Positions 9,228-18,987 of a DNA stretch of 64,000 nucleotides are shown one piece after another. The notes beneath the pieces are model-generated. The model was not told where the DNA came from and did not search any database. It saw only the letters and a list, made by a program, of their open reading frames with translations. The translations under genes were made by a program, and so were the position numbers. Within the stretch, counting starts at the first letter, position 1, and every line of letters begins with the position of its first letter. The stretch comes from Proteobacteria bacterium DTSAM18. Lineage in GTDB: Bacteria > Myxococcota_A > UBA796 > GCA-2862545. The stretch is from assembly GCA_028767165.1 (NCBI GenBank), contig JARACJ010000016.1, positions 1-64,000 of the forward strand. The letters run 5' to 3'.

Positions 9228-10013
9228 TCGTGTGCCTGCAATGGACCGATTGAGCTGAATGGACCGTCAAGCGGCGAGTAGGGAGTCAAGGCGAGCCCTG
9301 AAGCCGGTGCTTCCATGCTGGAGCGCATGACCAACAGGAACTCAATTGTGGTCCGTTGCTGGTGCACCGGATGTGCGCCGATTGAGAGGAAGAGTCGGGT
9401 GTCGACGGAGAGGCCCAATCTGGAATTTCTTGTCGTCAAGTTGTGAGGCGTAGATTGCAGTGGTTTGGGCTTGATTTTGTGGCTTCGCCACGACTCTCTC
9501 TCTTCCACGGTTCCTGAGACCCGACAACGGCAGTGAAATTGGAAACCGACAAGATGTACCGGCCCGTTCACACCGGATGGCACACTTCTGCCTGATACCG
9601 TGTGATAGAGCCAATCCGGCACTCCCCAGCTGGTCGAAGACTTGTTGGGTCAGTTGTCCCATTCCGACGTTACCCAAAGGCGCTCCCGTCGTCTAACGTG
9701 GAAAAGTGACGTCAAACAGTTCGGTGTGGAGCAATCAGAAACTTTATTTGCTCATTCGAAATGCTCTGTGTTTGCAGATGCCGATTCCTCGGCGCGCTGC
9801 AATCCATTTGGGACAGTGAGAGGTGTGTGTTGGACCAGATGCGAGCGATCGCAACTGCAACTACGTGACTGCCTACAGTTCCGGCAGTGCGAAATGGCGC
9901 TCCATTCTTGGCCAGAGTCATCATTGGTTCCCGTATCATGATGTTCCGTACTGTATGATGCCTGGTGGCATGCCGGCTCATCTTGGTGTCAAGAGCCAAT
10001 TGGAGGTTCACTG
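9228..10013. other. Less GC-rich stretch without recognisable genes
   Basis: Base composition drops clearly compared with neighbours. Frames of up to 153 codons exist on the minus strand, but they have no ribosome-binding site and match no family I know. I see no integrase, transposase or terminal inverted repeat. The final 100 bases probably carry the promoter of the downstream secreted-protein gene. The stretch is the left part of an island bounded by two copies of the ahpF 3' end. Confidence 0.5.
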
Positions 10014-10781
10014 ATGAAGACAATGAAGAAGCGCCACGTGGCCTCCCTTCTGGTCTCCATCATGGTGGTCTTGTGGCTGGCCGTGGTGAGAACTGAGAGT
10101 GCGTCGGAACTGCTGGAGTCCCACGTGGTCACGGAGGTCGACACACTGCTTGAAAAAGTGCGTTCGGCAGATCATGTGATGGGTAGCGGCGTTCTACGGA
10201 ACGTCCCGATACACCTATCGTGGGGACCTGCGAAGCATGGCAAGGAGGTTCCTGTCCATTGGATCATGACCACCGATCGTCGAAACGCCATCATCTCCTT
10301 TCCAGGAGGCAGTCGGAATTGGTTTCAGGTCAAGGATGGTCGGATTGTGGCTGGAGGTTCGGTCTACCAGGAGCGCGAAGAGGAGTATCTTCGGGTCTTG
10401 GACATGATTCAGACCGTACTGTTTGGAGAGGGCCTGATCATCTGTGGGACACACTCCATCGACAAACGTGATCCAAGCGTTTTCGTGGCGCACGGCCGTT
10501 GCTCGGCTCCTATTGCAAGTGGCGGATATGGATTCAAGTTGGAGGTAGCGATTTCGAAGCGAGATCGTATTTCGGATGGGCTGTTCAGTTTGTGTGGGAG
10601 CACCGAACAGGTACCCGGACGCTGCGACCTGAACGTTCCCCAGCTCATGTCACTCGGCGTCTACACCGACTTCGAAGTCGAAGACGAATTCTGGAACACG
10701 CGAGGAGAAGGACAGGCTTTCTTCAGGGTTCATGACGTGCTTCTCGAACATAGAAGAAGACAAAGGGCGAAAGCGCAGTGA
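10014..10781 (+). CDS. Secreted protein of unknown function in the ahpF-flanked island
   Basis: I do not recognise this 255-residue protein. It begins MKTMKKRHVAS followed by a hydrophobic stretch ending near WLAVVRTESAS, a plausible signal peptide with no lipobox, so it should be exported. The mature part is mixed alpha/beta with four or five cysteines and a charged C-terminus rich in Arg and Lys. The start is well supported by TTGGAGG seven bases upstream. Codon use is less GC-biased than all neighbouring genes, suggesting transfer. It is the only convincing gene between the two ahpF 3' copies. Confidence 0.75.
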   Translation: MKTMKKRHVASLLVSIMVVLWLAVVRTESASELLESHVVTEVDTLLEKVRSADHVMGSGVLRNVPIHLSWGPAKHGKEVPVHWIMTTDRRNAIISFPGGSRNWFQVKDGRIVAGGSVYQEREEEYLRVLDMIQTVLFGEGLIICGTHSIDKRDPSVFVAHGRCSAPIASGGYGFKLEVAISKRDRISDGLFSLCGSTEQVPGRCDLNVPQLMSLGVYTDFEVEDEFWNTRGEGQAFFRVHDVLLEHRRRQRAKAQ

Positions 10782-10819
10782 AGACGTTGGGATGGTGCTG
10801 GGTGGGGCCAATGCGTCGT

Positions 10820-10858
10820 GGCACGCTGGTCTGACGCCAGGGGGCAGACCAGCGTGCC
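10820..10858 (+). terminator. Perfect 14-bp stem at the island/ahpF-fragment junction
   Basis: GGCACGCTGGTCTG at 10820-10833 and CAGACCAGCGTGCC at 10845-10858 are perfect complements around an 11-base loop. The position, 38 bases after the secreted-protein stop, suggests a terminator. The right arm runs into the duplicated ahpF sequence, which starts at 10848, so the stem also marks the recombination junction. Confidence 0.6.
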
Positions 10859-10973
10859 CGGCGTGTTCGCCGCCGGCGACTGCACCACCGTGCCCTACAA
10901 GCAGATCGTGATCTCCATGGGTGCGGGTGCGACGGCGGCGCTGTCTGCCTTCGATCACCTCATCCGCAACTGA
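10848..10973 (+). pseudogene. Detached 3' end of ahpF
   Basis: This 126-base segment encodes the last 41 residues and stop of an AhpF protein, from [12 protein letters not shown] to FDHLIRN. It aligns without gaps to 9049-9174. The first 68 bases are identical and the rest has scattered differences. No start codon or upstream domain is present, so it cannot be expressed as AhpF. It most likely represents the original gene end, separated from the body when the intervening 1.8 kb arrived with a replacement 3' end, or a partial duplication. Confidence 0.85.
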
Positions 10974-10997
10974 GGGCGCACGCCTTCACCGGGCGCC

Positions 10998-11031
10998 CGG
11001 CGGTTCTCCAGCAGGACCGTCGGGCGTTCGT
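10998..11031. terminator. Hairpin after the ahpF fragment
   Basis: An inverted repeat of the form CGCCCGGCGGT ... ACCGTCGGGCG (one mismatch) lies about 25 bases after the fragment stop and 10 bases from the convergent lipoprotein gene. It probably served as the original ahpF terminator and may act in both directions. Confidence 0.5.
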
Positions 11032-11041
11032 GCGTCCGGGC

Positions 11042-12106
11042 TCAGCGGGCCGGCGGCGCGTACACGTGCACGGTGGGGAGACGCTCGGACTCGTCCAGCG
11101 GCCAGGTGATGGCGATGCCCTTCTTCGGAAACCACTGCAGGTGTGCCGGACGGGGCCCGCACAGGGGGAATTGGACGTCGTCGTGGGCGACGGTGAGCTG
11201 GTCGGACACCTGCAGGTAGGCCAGCCGCTCCCGGTCGGTCCCGTTGCTGTCCACCGGCTCCGGCAGCCACGGTTCATCCGGTCGTCTGGCCAGGGCGCCA
11301 TCGCCGAAGGCGGTGTCGGGCCCGTCGTACAGGTCGAACCGGTGGGACGGCGTGTGGCGGATCTGGGGAGTCTGCGCCAGGTAGGTGAGCTTCCAGGTGG
11401 TGGTGTCGAGGCGCCAGGCGCTCTCGTGGGACAGATCCCCCTCGGGACGGAACACGAGGGTGGTGCCGTCGGCGAGCAGGTCGGCCCGTCGCTCGAACCG
11501 CAGGACGGCGGGGGCGATGTCCACGAGCTGCACCGAGATCACGGGCTCCATCGGACCGTCGTGTGGGAAGGGGAAGCCGTCCCGGCGCCCCTGCAGCCAG
11601 GCGGTGCGCGGCTTGACGTCCGGCGCGCAGATGCGGGCGACACGCTCGTGCCAGCGGATGATGTCGTGACCCATGGCGCACCAGGTGTGCACGTCGTGCC
11701 GGTTCCGGTTCAGGCGCGTCTTGTCCCCGTCGCTCTCCATGATCCCGGGTGGCGCACCCACGGGCGGCAGGGGCTGGTTGGCGGCGTCGCACATCAGGTG
11801 GGGCATCTGCGCTGCCATGTGCAGGAGCTCCTGCTCGTGGCCCAGCGAGCTGGTGAAGGCGTCCGGATCCACCAGGACGTTGCGGGTCATCCAGTTGTAG
11901 TAGCTGCCGCCGGGCCCGAACAGGTGGCCCTCGCTGTCATAGGTCTTCACCGCGTCGACGCAGGCGTGTCCCTCGTAGGCTGCCCACGCCTCGAGGACGT
12001 CCTCGGTGATGTCGGAAAACATCGGATCGATGTGGGGCCCCTCCGGACAGGGCGCGTCCGTGGCGCAAGCTGTCGCGAAGGCCGTCAGGAGGAGGAGGGG
12101 GCGCAT
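11042..12106 (-). CDS. Predicted lipoprotein of unknown function
   Basis: The 354-residue product starts with a lipoprotein signal ending in FATACATDAPC. The rest contains several His- and Trp-rich segments (RNRHDVHTWCAMGHDIIRWHERV and similar) and eight or so cysteines, suggesting a disulfide-bonded or metal-binding exported protein. I cannot assign a family. A candidate -10 element (TACGCT on the coding strand) lies 28 bases before the ATG. It converges on the ahpF fragment. Confidence 0.75.
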   Translation of the reverse strand: MRPLLLLTAFATACATDAPCPEGPHIDPMFSDITEDVLEAWAAYEGHACVDAVKTYDSEGHLFGPGGSYYNWMTRNVLVDPDAFTSSLGHEQELLHMAAQMPHLMCDAANQPLPPVGAPPGIMESDGDKTRLNRNRHDVHTWCAMGHDIIRWHERVARICAPDVKPRTAWLQGRRDGFPFPHDGPMEPVISVQLVDIAPAVLRFERRADLLADGTTLVFRPEGDLSHESAWRLDTTTWKLTYLAQTPQIRHTPSHRFDLYDGPDTAFGDGALARRPDEPWLPEPVDSNGTDRERLAYLQVSDQLTVAHDDVQFPLCGPRPAHLQWFPKKGIAITWPLDESERLPTVHVYAPPAR

Positions 12107-12713
12107 GGGGCTCCGCGTGGTGGAAGACGCCGGGAGCGTACGACAGGTGGGGAGCGGAGACCACGTGGCCGTACCGGTGTGACGGGGTCTGGCCGTGGTC
12201 CACGCAGCGGTGAGCCGGGTCTTCGGGCTGTGCACCGCGACGCCCACGGCATCATGCTGACTGTCCGTTCAGTCGGTATATGCAATGCGCCGGGTCATCC
12301 TCCGTGATGTCCGCCTCCAGGTCGGGCGATGAGGCGGAAGTTGACCCGTGGGTCAGGAATGATGCGCTTCAACAGGCCATTTCCGCGAGCTGATCTTCTG
12401 CTGGGACCGGCCGGTTCCAGGTCAACTCCATGAAAGGTCCATGTGGATCTTTCATGTGGTATCATCATGTAACGAAGCACACATTTCGGCTCACTTCGGC
12501 GAAAAGACCAGTTGCAGATAGGGATGTTCCCCTATGCGCCAAATAGACGAGGCTTCCTCGCTTTTTGGTGACCCTGGGTCAGTACCATCCGCCTGCTTCC
12601 TACGCACGCGGGACCTGCTCCTCGGCGTCTACAGACGGGGCCTGACGACGAGTGCCCCTGCCAGGCGTGGCGGAAAGGGCGCCGTCCAACCACCCGGAAG
12701 CACTGGAGAGCGG
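12107..12713. other. 0.6-kb divergent intergenic region
   Basis: This separates two divergent lipoprotein genes. It holds a 26-base near-palindrome at 12430 and an AT-richer stretch after it, the likely promoter of the downstream giant lipoprotein gene. Part of it is open in the frame of that gene, but without ribosome-binding site or conserved character, so I regard it as untranslated. Confidence 0.5.
12430..12455. promoter_or_regulatory. 26-base near-palindrome, candidate operator
   Basis: ATGAAAG and CTTTCAT form perfect 7-base arms. The inner bases continue the symmetry (TCCA against TGGA) with one mismatch per side. It is followed by an AT-rich GTATCATCATGTAACG, so it may be an operator for the gene at 12714. 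The distance to that start is long (about 260 bases). Confidence 0.4.
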
Positions 12714-15700
12714 ATGATCAGGAATTGGACCTGGCCGGCCATGCTCGCCCTCGTGGCGTGCGGAGGCCCCCCGACCGACGATGGCCCCATCGAGGAGACG
12801 AGCCCTGCGGACACCCAGGCGGAGACCTCGGGCGGCGACACGGGCGATCAGCCGAAGGAGACCCAGGCGCCGGAGGACACGTCCACGCCGACGGACACCC
12901 CCGAGGACTCCGATCACTCCGGCGAGCCCGGTGACTCCGGCGACACCGACGAACCCACGGACACCGCCCCGACGGATCCTTCGCCCACGGGCACGACCGG
13001 CACCGACACGGGCCTGCAGGGGACCGGCGTCGTGGAGACGGGCACCGCCACGGAGACGGACACGGGCACGCCCTTCGTCCCGGGCCCCTGCACCTACGAC
13101 ATGGAGTACTTCACCTGGCCGCAGCCCGGTGCTCCGGACCTGGACTTCTACCTGTACGACGAGTCGGGCAACGAGGTCTACGCCGACACCTGGTCGTCGG
13201 GCAACGCCCACTACGACACCGTGACCCTCGGCACGGGCCGGTACTACTCGGTCATCCGCAAGGACGGGTCCACGCTGTGGGACCCCATCGGGTTCATGGA
13301 CCAGGCCACGCTGAGCTGGGACCTGAACATCTTCCAGCAGGAGCCCGGCTTCGACGTGCAGTGGCACGAGCTGAGCTGCCCCAGCGACGCGGCTACGCTG
13401 GACACCGCCTGGACCGAGCCCGAGACCCCGCCGACCCTGCCCGCGATCTGGGAGGACGACGGAACCCACGGCGACTGCACCTTCGCGCTGCAGATCCGCG
13501 GAACCTACGACAACGGCTGGACGGACGCGCAGGAGCCCTCCTTCGCGATGTACGACGAGGAGCGCAACCTGCTCGCCTCCCGTGCACCGGGCCTGATCTA
13601 CAACGACACCCAGGAGACGGAGATCCTCAACCTCTCCAACGGTCGCTACCTGGTCGAGATGCACGATGCGGGTGGAGACGGCTGGAACGGCGGTCACCTG
13701 CGCCTCGTGGACGGCACCGGCGACATCGTCGAGGTCATCACCCTCGAGAGCGGCGACGAGGGCATGGCCTACCTGAACATCGAGTGCGACGGCGACACGT
13801 CGGCGTACGAGCCCTGGGACACCGACCCCGACGTCACCGACATCGACACCGCCTGGTACCGGGGAGAGGCCTTCCAGGGCTGTCCCATCGTGCTCGCCGT
13901 GCATGCGCCGAACAACGGCTCGGAGATGGACTACGAGCTCCTCGATGCCACGGGCAACGTGCTGCGCACCTCGGCCGACGACTTCCCCCTCGGCATCGCC
14001 ACGTCCGAGGACGAGCAGTACGTCTACTCGGCCCTGCCGAGCGGCGACTACCAGCTCAAGCTCATCGACAACGGCTTCGCCGGCGACGGCTGGGGCACCT
14101 GGCCCTACCTGCGGGTGTACGGCGACCTCGGCGCCTTCCTGGGCGGTGGCGGTCACCACGGACCCAACACCGACAAGCTGTACTCGTTCAGCGTGGACTG
14201 CGAGCAGGACACGGCGCAGTGGTACGCGGGCGACGTCGAGGATCTCGTCGACGACACGGCCTGGGATCTCGGCGGCGCCTGGGCCGACACCGACGTGCCC
14301 GAGACCTGCGGCTACATGATGGAGGTCTACGGGCCCTGGGATGCGACCCAGGGTGCCTGGGAGATCCATGATCTCGAAGGCCACAAGCTCTACGAGATCC
14401 TGGCCGGCGACATGACGCTGCCCTACGCCATCTACCGCACGCCCGTGCAGCTTCCGACCGGCGGCTACAAGCTCATCATGAAGGACGGCTCCGGGCAGGG
14501 CCTCAGCAACTACAACGTCGCGGACAACTTCGTCCTGCGGAACGCCGACGGCGACGAGGTGGGTGCCTGGAACATGGGCGGCTACGGCGTGTCCTCGGCG
14601 ACGGAGTACTTCTCCGTCGACTGCGCCGACGACTCCGCCAGCTTCGCCTGGGACACCGCCTGGTGTGAGCCCGTGACCGACACGTCCGCCGCTGGTGCGA
14701 GTGCGTGCGGTGCCGCCCTCAAGATCGTGGCCGGCTCCTGGAACGCCTCGGCGATGACCGCAGAGCTGTGGGATGCTGATGGCAACCTCCTGCTGGAGGT
14801 CGAGTCCGGCGACATCGCCCAGAGCGGCGAGCACTACTTCCCCGTCGACATGCCCTCCGGTGGCTACCACCTCGCGATCGGCTCGAGCGACGGCACCGTG
14901 TGGCCGGAGGGCGCCTACGCCCAGCTGGTCTCCCTCGACGGCCAGTGTGCCGGTGACGCCCTTGGCGAGGCCTGGACCCTGACCGCCCAGAACGGTCTGG
15001 GTGGCGAGCGCGACATCTGGTTCACCCATGACTGTGAGGCCGACACGGCCGGCTTCGCCTGGGACTCCGGCTGGTGTGAGCCCGTGCTCGACACCGCCGA
15101 GATGCCCTCCGGTGACTGTGGCTACGTGGCACGCGTGCAGGGTCAGTTCGGCGCCGCCGACATGCAGATCACGCTGAAGGACTCCTCCGGGGCCCAGGTG
15201 TGGTCGATGCCTGCCGGCACGCTGAGCGGCCAGGGCGTGACGTACTTCCCGCTGAACCTGCCTTCGGACGGCTACGAGGTCGTCATGGAGTCCACCAACC
15301 CCTACAACGACGGCTGGGCCATCGGTGAGAACGTGCAGTTCCTGCCCACCGAGGACGCCTGCGTCGATCAGGCCGCTGCGTCCGAGGTCTACGCGCTCGA
15401 GAGCGGCTGGGGCGGCACGAAGTCCGCATACTTCACCGTGGACTGCGCGGAGGACTCCGCCGACTTCGCCTGGGACTCCGGCTGGTGTGAGCCCGTCCTC
15501 GACACGGCCGATGCCGTCACGAGCACCTGCGGCATGGTGGCGCGGATCCACGCCGGCTACGACTTCGCGAACTACGTGGCCACGCTCACGGACGCCGACG
15601 GCAACGTCATCCTGGACATCCAGGCCGGCGACCTGACGTCCCAGGGCTACCACCACTTCCCGATCGACGTGCCCACCAGCGGCTATGAGCTGTACATGGC

Positions 15701-16727
15701 CACCACCAGCACCTGGGGCGACAGCTGGGATGGCCGCAACGGCTGGATCCAGCTGATCCCCGCCAGCGGCACCTGCGTCGACGAGGACGCCGCCACCGAG
15801 AAGTTCCGCCTCGAGGCCTTCGGCGAGCGCACCGAGTACCTGACCATCGACTGCCCCGGTGACTCCGGCGACTTCGCCTGGGACTCCGGCTGGTGTGCCG
15901 ACGTCATCGACACCGCCGATCTGCCGGCCGGCAGCTGCGGCCACGTCATCGAGGTGGGCGCCGGCTACGACTACGGCGACATGGACATCCAGCTCGAGGA
16001 CGCCGACGGCAACAGCATCCTGTCGATCAGCCCCGGCGACGGCCAGATCGACGCGGCGGGCATCTACCGCTTCCCGGTGGATCTCCCCACCGACGGCTAC
16101 GTCCTCACGCTGACCGATGCCAGCCAGTGGGTCAGCAACTGGGCCGAGGCCGCGTACGTGCAGATCATCCCCCTCGACGGCGGCTGCATGGACCGGGACC
16201 TGGCCGGTGAGAAGCACCACGTGCGCTACGGCGGCGAGGAGGTCGTGTACTTCGAGGTGGACTGCGCGGCCGACTCCGGCGACTTCGCCTGGGACTCCGG
16301 CTTCTGTGACGTCCTGTTCGAGGACACGGCAGGCACCGGTGGTCTCTCCGGTTGCCAGCAGCTGCTGAACCTGACCACCTGGTACGACCCGGCCGACATC
16401 CTCCTCGAGATCACCGACGATGCCGGTCTGACCGTGTTCTCCGTGGATGGCGCCACCGACCTGGCCTACCAGTCCGAGTACTTCTTCGCGGTGGACCTGC
16501 CGACCGGTGACTACACCGCGACGCTGACCGACCGGGACGGCGACGGCTGGAGCGACAGCCCCACCGTGCCCGCCCAGGCGACCCTGTACGCCGGCAATGG
16601 CGTGTGCATGGGCACCGAGGTGCTCGCCGGTCCGTGGACCGTCGAGGATCAGGACGGCTTCAGCGGCGTGGCCGAGACCGAGACCTTCACCTTCTCGGTG
16701 GTGTGCGAGTCCGACACGGCACCGTGA
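12714..16727 (+). CDS. Giant lipoprotein of about nine 135-residue cysteine-bounded repeats
   Basis: The 1337-residue product has a lipobox signal (LALVACGG), then about 100 residues of Thr/Asp/Pro/Gly-rich linker, then about nine tandem units. Each unit starts with a cysteine (CTFALQI, CPIVLAV, CGYMMEV, CGAALKI, CGYVARV, CGMVARI, CGHVIEV, CQQLLNL), passes through an L-P-[ST]-G-x-Y motif and ends with a Cys-Asp/Glu-Asp stretch. The later units are joined by FAWDSGWCEPVLDTA-like linkers 402-414 bases apart. This looks like a beta-sandwich stalk on the cell surface, possibly an adhesin. I know no named family for it. A strong terminator follows. Confidence 0.88.
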   Translation: MIRNWTWPAMLALVACGGPPTDDGPIEETSPADTQAETSGGDTGDQPKETQAPEDTSTPTDTPEDSDHSGEPGDSGDTDEPTDTAPTDPSPTGTTGTDTGLQGTGVVETGTATETDTGTPFVPGPCTYDMEYFTWPQPGAPDLDFYLYDESGNEVYADTWSSGNAHYDTVTLGTGRYYSVIRKDGSTLWDPIGFMDQATLSWDLNIFQQEPGFDVQWHELSCPSDAATLDTAWTEPETPPTLPAIWEDDGTHGDCTFALQIRGTYDNGWTDAQEPSFAMYDEERNLLASRAPGLIYNDTQETEILNLSNGRYLVEMHDAGGDGWNGGHLRLVDGTGDIVEVITLESGDEGMAYLNIECDGDTSAYEPWDTDPDVTDIDTAWYRGEAFQGCPIVLAVHAPNNGSEMDYELLDATGNVLRTSADDFPLGIATSEDEQYVYSALPSGDYQLKLIDNGFAGDGWGTWPYLRVYGDLGAFLGGGGHHGPNTDKLYSFSVDCEQDTAQWYAGDVEDLVDDTAWDLGGAWADTDVPETCGYMMEVYGPWDATQGAWEIHDLEGHKLYEILAGDMTLPYAIYRTPVQLPTGGYKLIMKDGSGQGLSNYNVADNFVLRNADGDEVGAWNMGGYGVSSATEYFSVDCADDSASFAWDTAWCEPVTDTSAAGASACGAALKIVAGSWNASAMTAELWDADGNLLLEVESGDIAQSGEHYFPVDMPSGGYHLAIGSSDGTVWPEGAYAQLVSLDGQCAGDALGEAWTLTAQNGLGGERDIWFTHDCEADTAGFAWDSGWCEPVLDTAEMPSGDCGYVARVQGQFGAADMQITLKDSSGAQVWSMPAGTLSGQGVTYFPLNLPSDGYEVVMESTNPYNDGWAIGENVQFLPTEDACVDQAAASEVYALESGWGGTKSAYFTVDCAEDSADFAWDSGWCEPVLDTADAVTSTCGMVARIHAGYDFANYVATLTDADGNVILDIQAGDLTSQGYHHFPIDVPTSGYELYMATTSTWGDSWDGRNGWIQLIPASGTCVDEDAATEKFRLEAFGERTEYLTIDCPGDSGDFAWDSGWCADVIDTADLPAGSCGHVIEVGAGYDYGDMDIQLEDADGNSILSISPGDGQIDAAGIYRFPVDLPTDGYVLTLTDASQWVSNWAEAAYVQIIPLDGGCMDRDLAGEKHHVRYGGEEVVYFEVDCAADSGDFAWDSGFCDVLFEDTAGTGGLSGCQQLLNLTTWYDPADILLEITDDAGLTVFSVDGATDLAYQSEYFFAVDLPTGDYTATLTDRDGDGWSDSPTVPAQATLYAGNGVCMGTEVLAGPWTVEDQDGFSGVAETETFTFSVVCESDTAP

Positions 16728-16774
16728 CGAAGGTCTGATGACCCGGCGTCCTCCTTCTTCCAACGGGCCGGGTC

Positions 16775-16804
16775 GAGCCCCACCGGTTTGCGCCGGTGGG
16801 GCTC
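16775..16804 (+). terminator. Strong terminator after the giant lipoprotein gene
   Basis: GAGCCCCACCGG and CCGGTGGGGCTC form a perfect 12-bp stem with loop TTTGCG, followed by ATTCTC. It lies 48 bases after the stop and can also serve the convergent esterase gene. Confidence 0.8.
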
Positions 16805-16842
16805 ATTCTCGTGGCGGGTGCCATGAGGGACGGGACGCCCGG

Positions 16843-17667
16843 TCAGCGCTGCAGCGCCTCGGCATGCCACGCGATGTGGTCCCCGATGAAGCTGGCGATG
16901 AAGTAGTAGGAGTGGTCGTACCCGGGCTGCATCCGCAGCGTGAGCGGGTGGTTCGTGGCCTCACAGGCCTTCTCCAGGAGCTCGGGGCGGAGCTGCTCCT
17001 CCAGGAAGCCGTCGGCGTCGCCCTGATCCACCAGCAGCGGCAGGCGCTCCGAGGCGGTCTTCACCAGCTCGACGGCGTCCCACCCGGCCCACGCGGACCG
17101 GTCGTCGCCCAGGTAGGCGCCGAAGGCCTTGTGGCCCCAGGGCACCTGGGAGGGCGCCACGATGGGGGAGAAGGCGGACACGCTGGCGAAGGTGCCCGGG
17201 TTGCGCAGCGCGAGCACCAGCGCGCCGTGACCCCCCATGGAGTGGCCGGTGATCGACCGGCGCCCGTTGGTGGGGAAGTGGGCGGTGATCAGCGCGTGCA
17301 GCTCGTGCAGGACGTAGTCGGCCATCTGGTAGTGGCTGAACCAGGGCGCCTCGGTGGCGTTGACGTAGAAGCCGGCGCCGGTGCCCAGATCCCAGTCGTC
17401 GACGTCGGCGATGCCCTGGCCCCTGGGGGAGGTGTCCGGCGCCACGACGATGAGGCCGTGCTCGGCGGCGTAGCGCTGGGCACCCGCCTTGGTGATGAAG
17501 TTCTGCTCGCTGCAGGTGAGCCCACTGAGCCAGTACAGCACCGGGGCGTCCTGGACGTCCGGGGGCAGGTAGACGGCGAAGCGCATCGGAGAGCGCAGGG
17601 TCTCGGAGTCGTGCTCCCAGACCTCCTGCCAGCCGCCGAAGCACGCCTTTCGTTCGACGCGTTCCAT
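16843..17667 (-). CDS. fghA: S-formylglutathione hydrolase
   Basis: This 274-residue esterase hydrolyses S-formylglutathione to formate and glutathione, the second step of formaldehyde detoxification. The fold is alpha/beta hydrolase of the esterase D family. The nucleophile Ser143 is in GHSMGGHG, and an Asp in LVDQGDADGF and a His in GYDHSYYF near the C-terminus complete the triad. The conserved LSGLTCSEQNF and DTSPRG blocks are present. It follows the dehydrogenase gene by eight bases on the same strand, so the two pathway steps are co-transcribed. Confidence 0.96.
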   Translation of the reverse strand: MERVERKACFGGWQEVWEHDSETLRSPMRFAVYLPPDVQDAPVLYWLSGLTCSEQNFITKAGAQRYAAEHGLIVVAPDTSPRGQGIADVDDWDLGTGAGFYVNATEAPWFSHYQMADYVLHELHALITAHFPTNGRRSITGHSMGGHGALVLALRNPGTFASVSAFSPIVAPSQVPWGHKAFGAYLGDDRSAWAGWDAVELVKTASERLPLLVDQGDADGFLEEQLRPELLEKACEATNHPLTLRMQPGYDHSYYFIASFIGDHIAWHAEALQR

Positions 17668-17675
17668 CGGGTGCC

Positions 17676-18890
<1,215 letters not shown>

Positions 18891-18987
18891 TCAGCGAGAA
18901 CACGCTACGAGGTGGTGCCTGTGAGGTGGAGATACGCTTCCGGGTGCGCTACGGTGCGCCGTGCGGCGGCCAGCCGGGGAGTGTGGA

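Noticed and set aside
7258-9270. 670-codon open frame on the minus strand
   Set aside because: It lies opposite ahpC and ahpF, which are unmistakable. It has no plausible protein features.
9161-9677. Minus-strand frames in the low-GC island (153 and 111 codons) as possible transposase remnants
   Set aside because: No DDE/DEDD motif, no ribosome-binding site and no terminal inverted repeats could be found, so I did not call a mobile gene.
12534-12713. Possible N-terminal extension of the giant lipoprotein
   Set aside because: It would bury the lipobox signal, has no ribosome-binding site and looks like leader DNA.
12600-16763. 1387-codon open frame on the minus strand
   Set aside because: It is antisense to the giant repeat lipoprotein, whose frame has a signal peptide and repeated units. 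The minus frame has no domain and is rich in Val, Gly, His and Asp as expected from GC-rich shadow coding.
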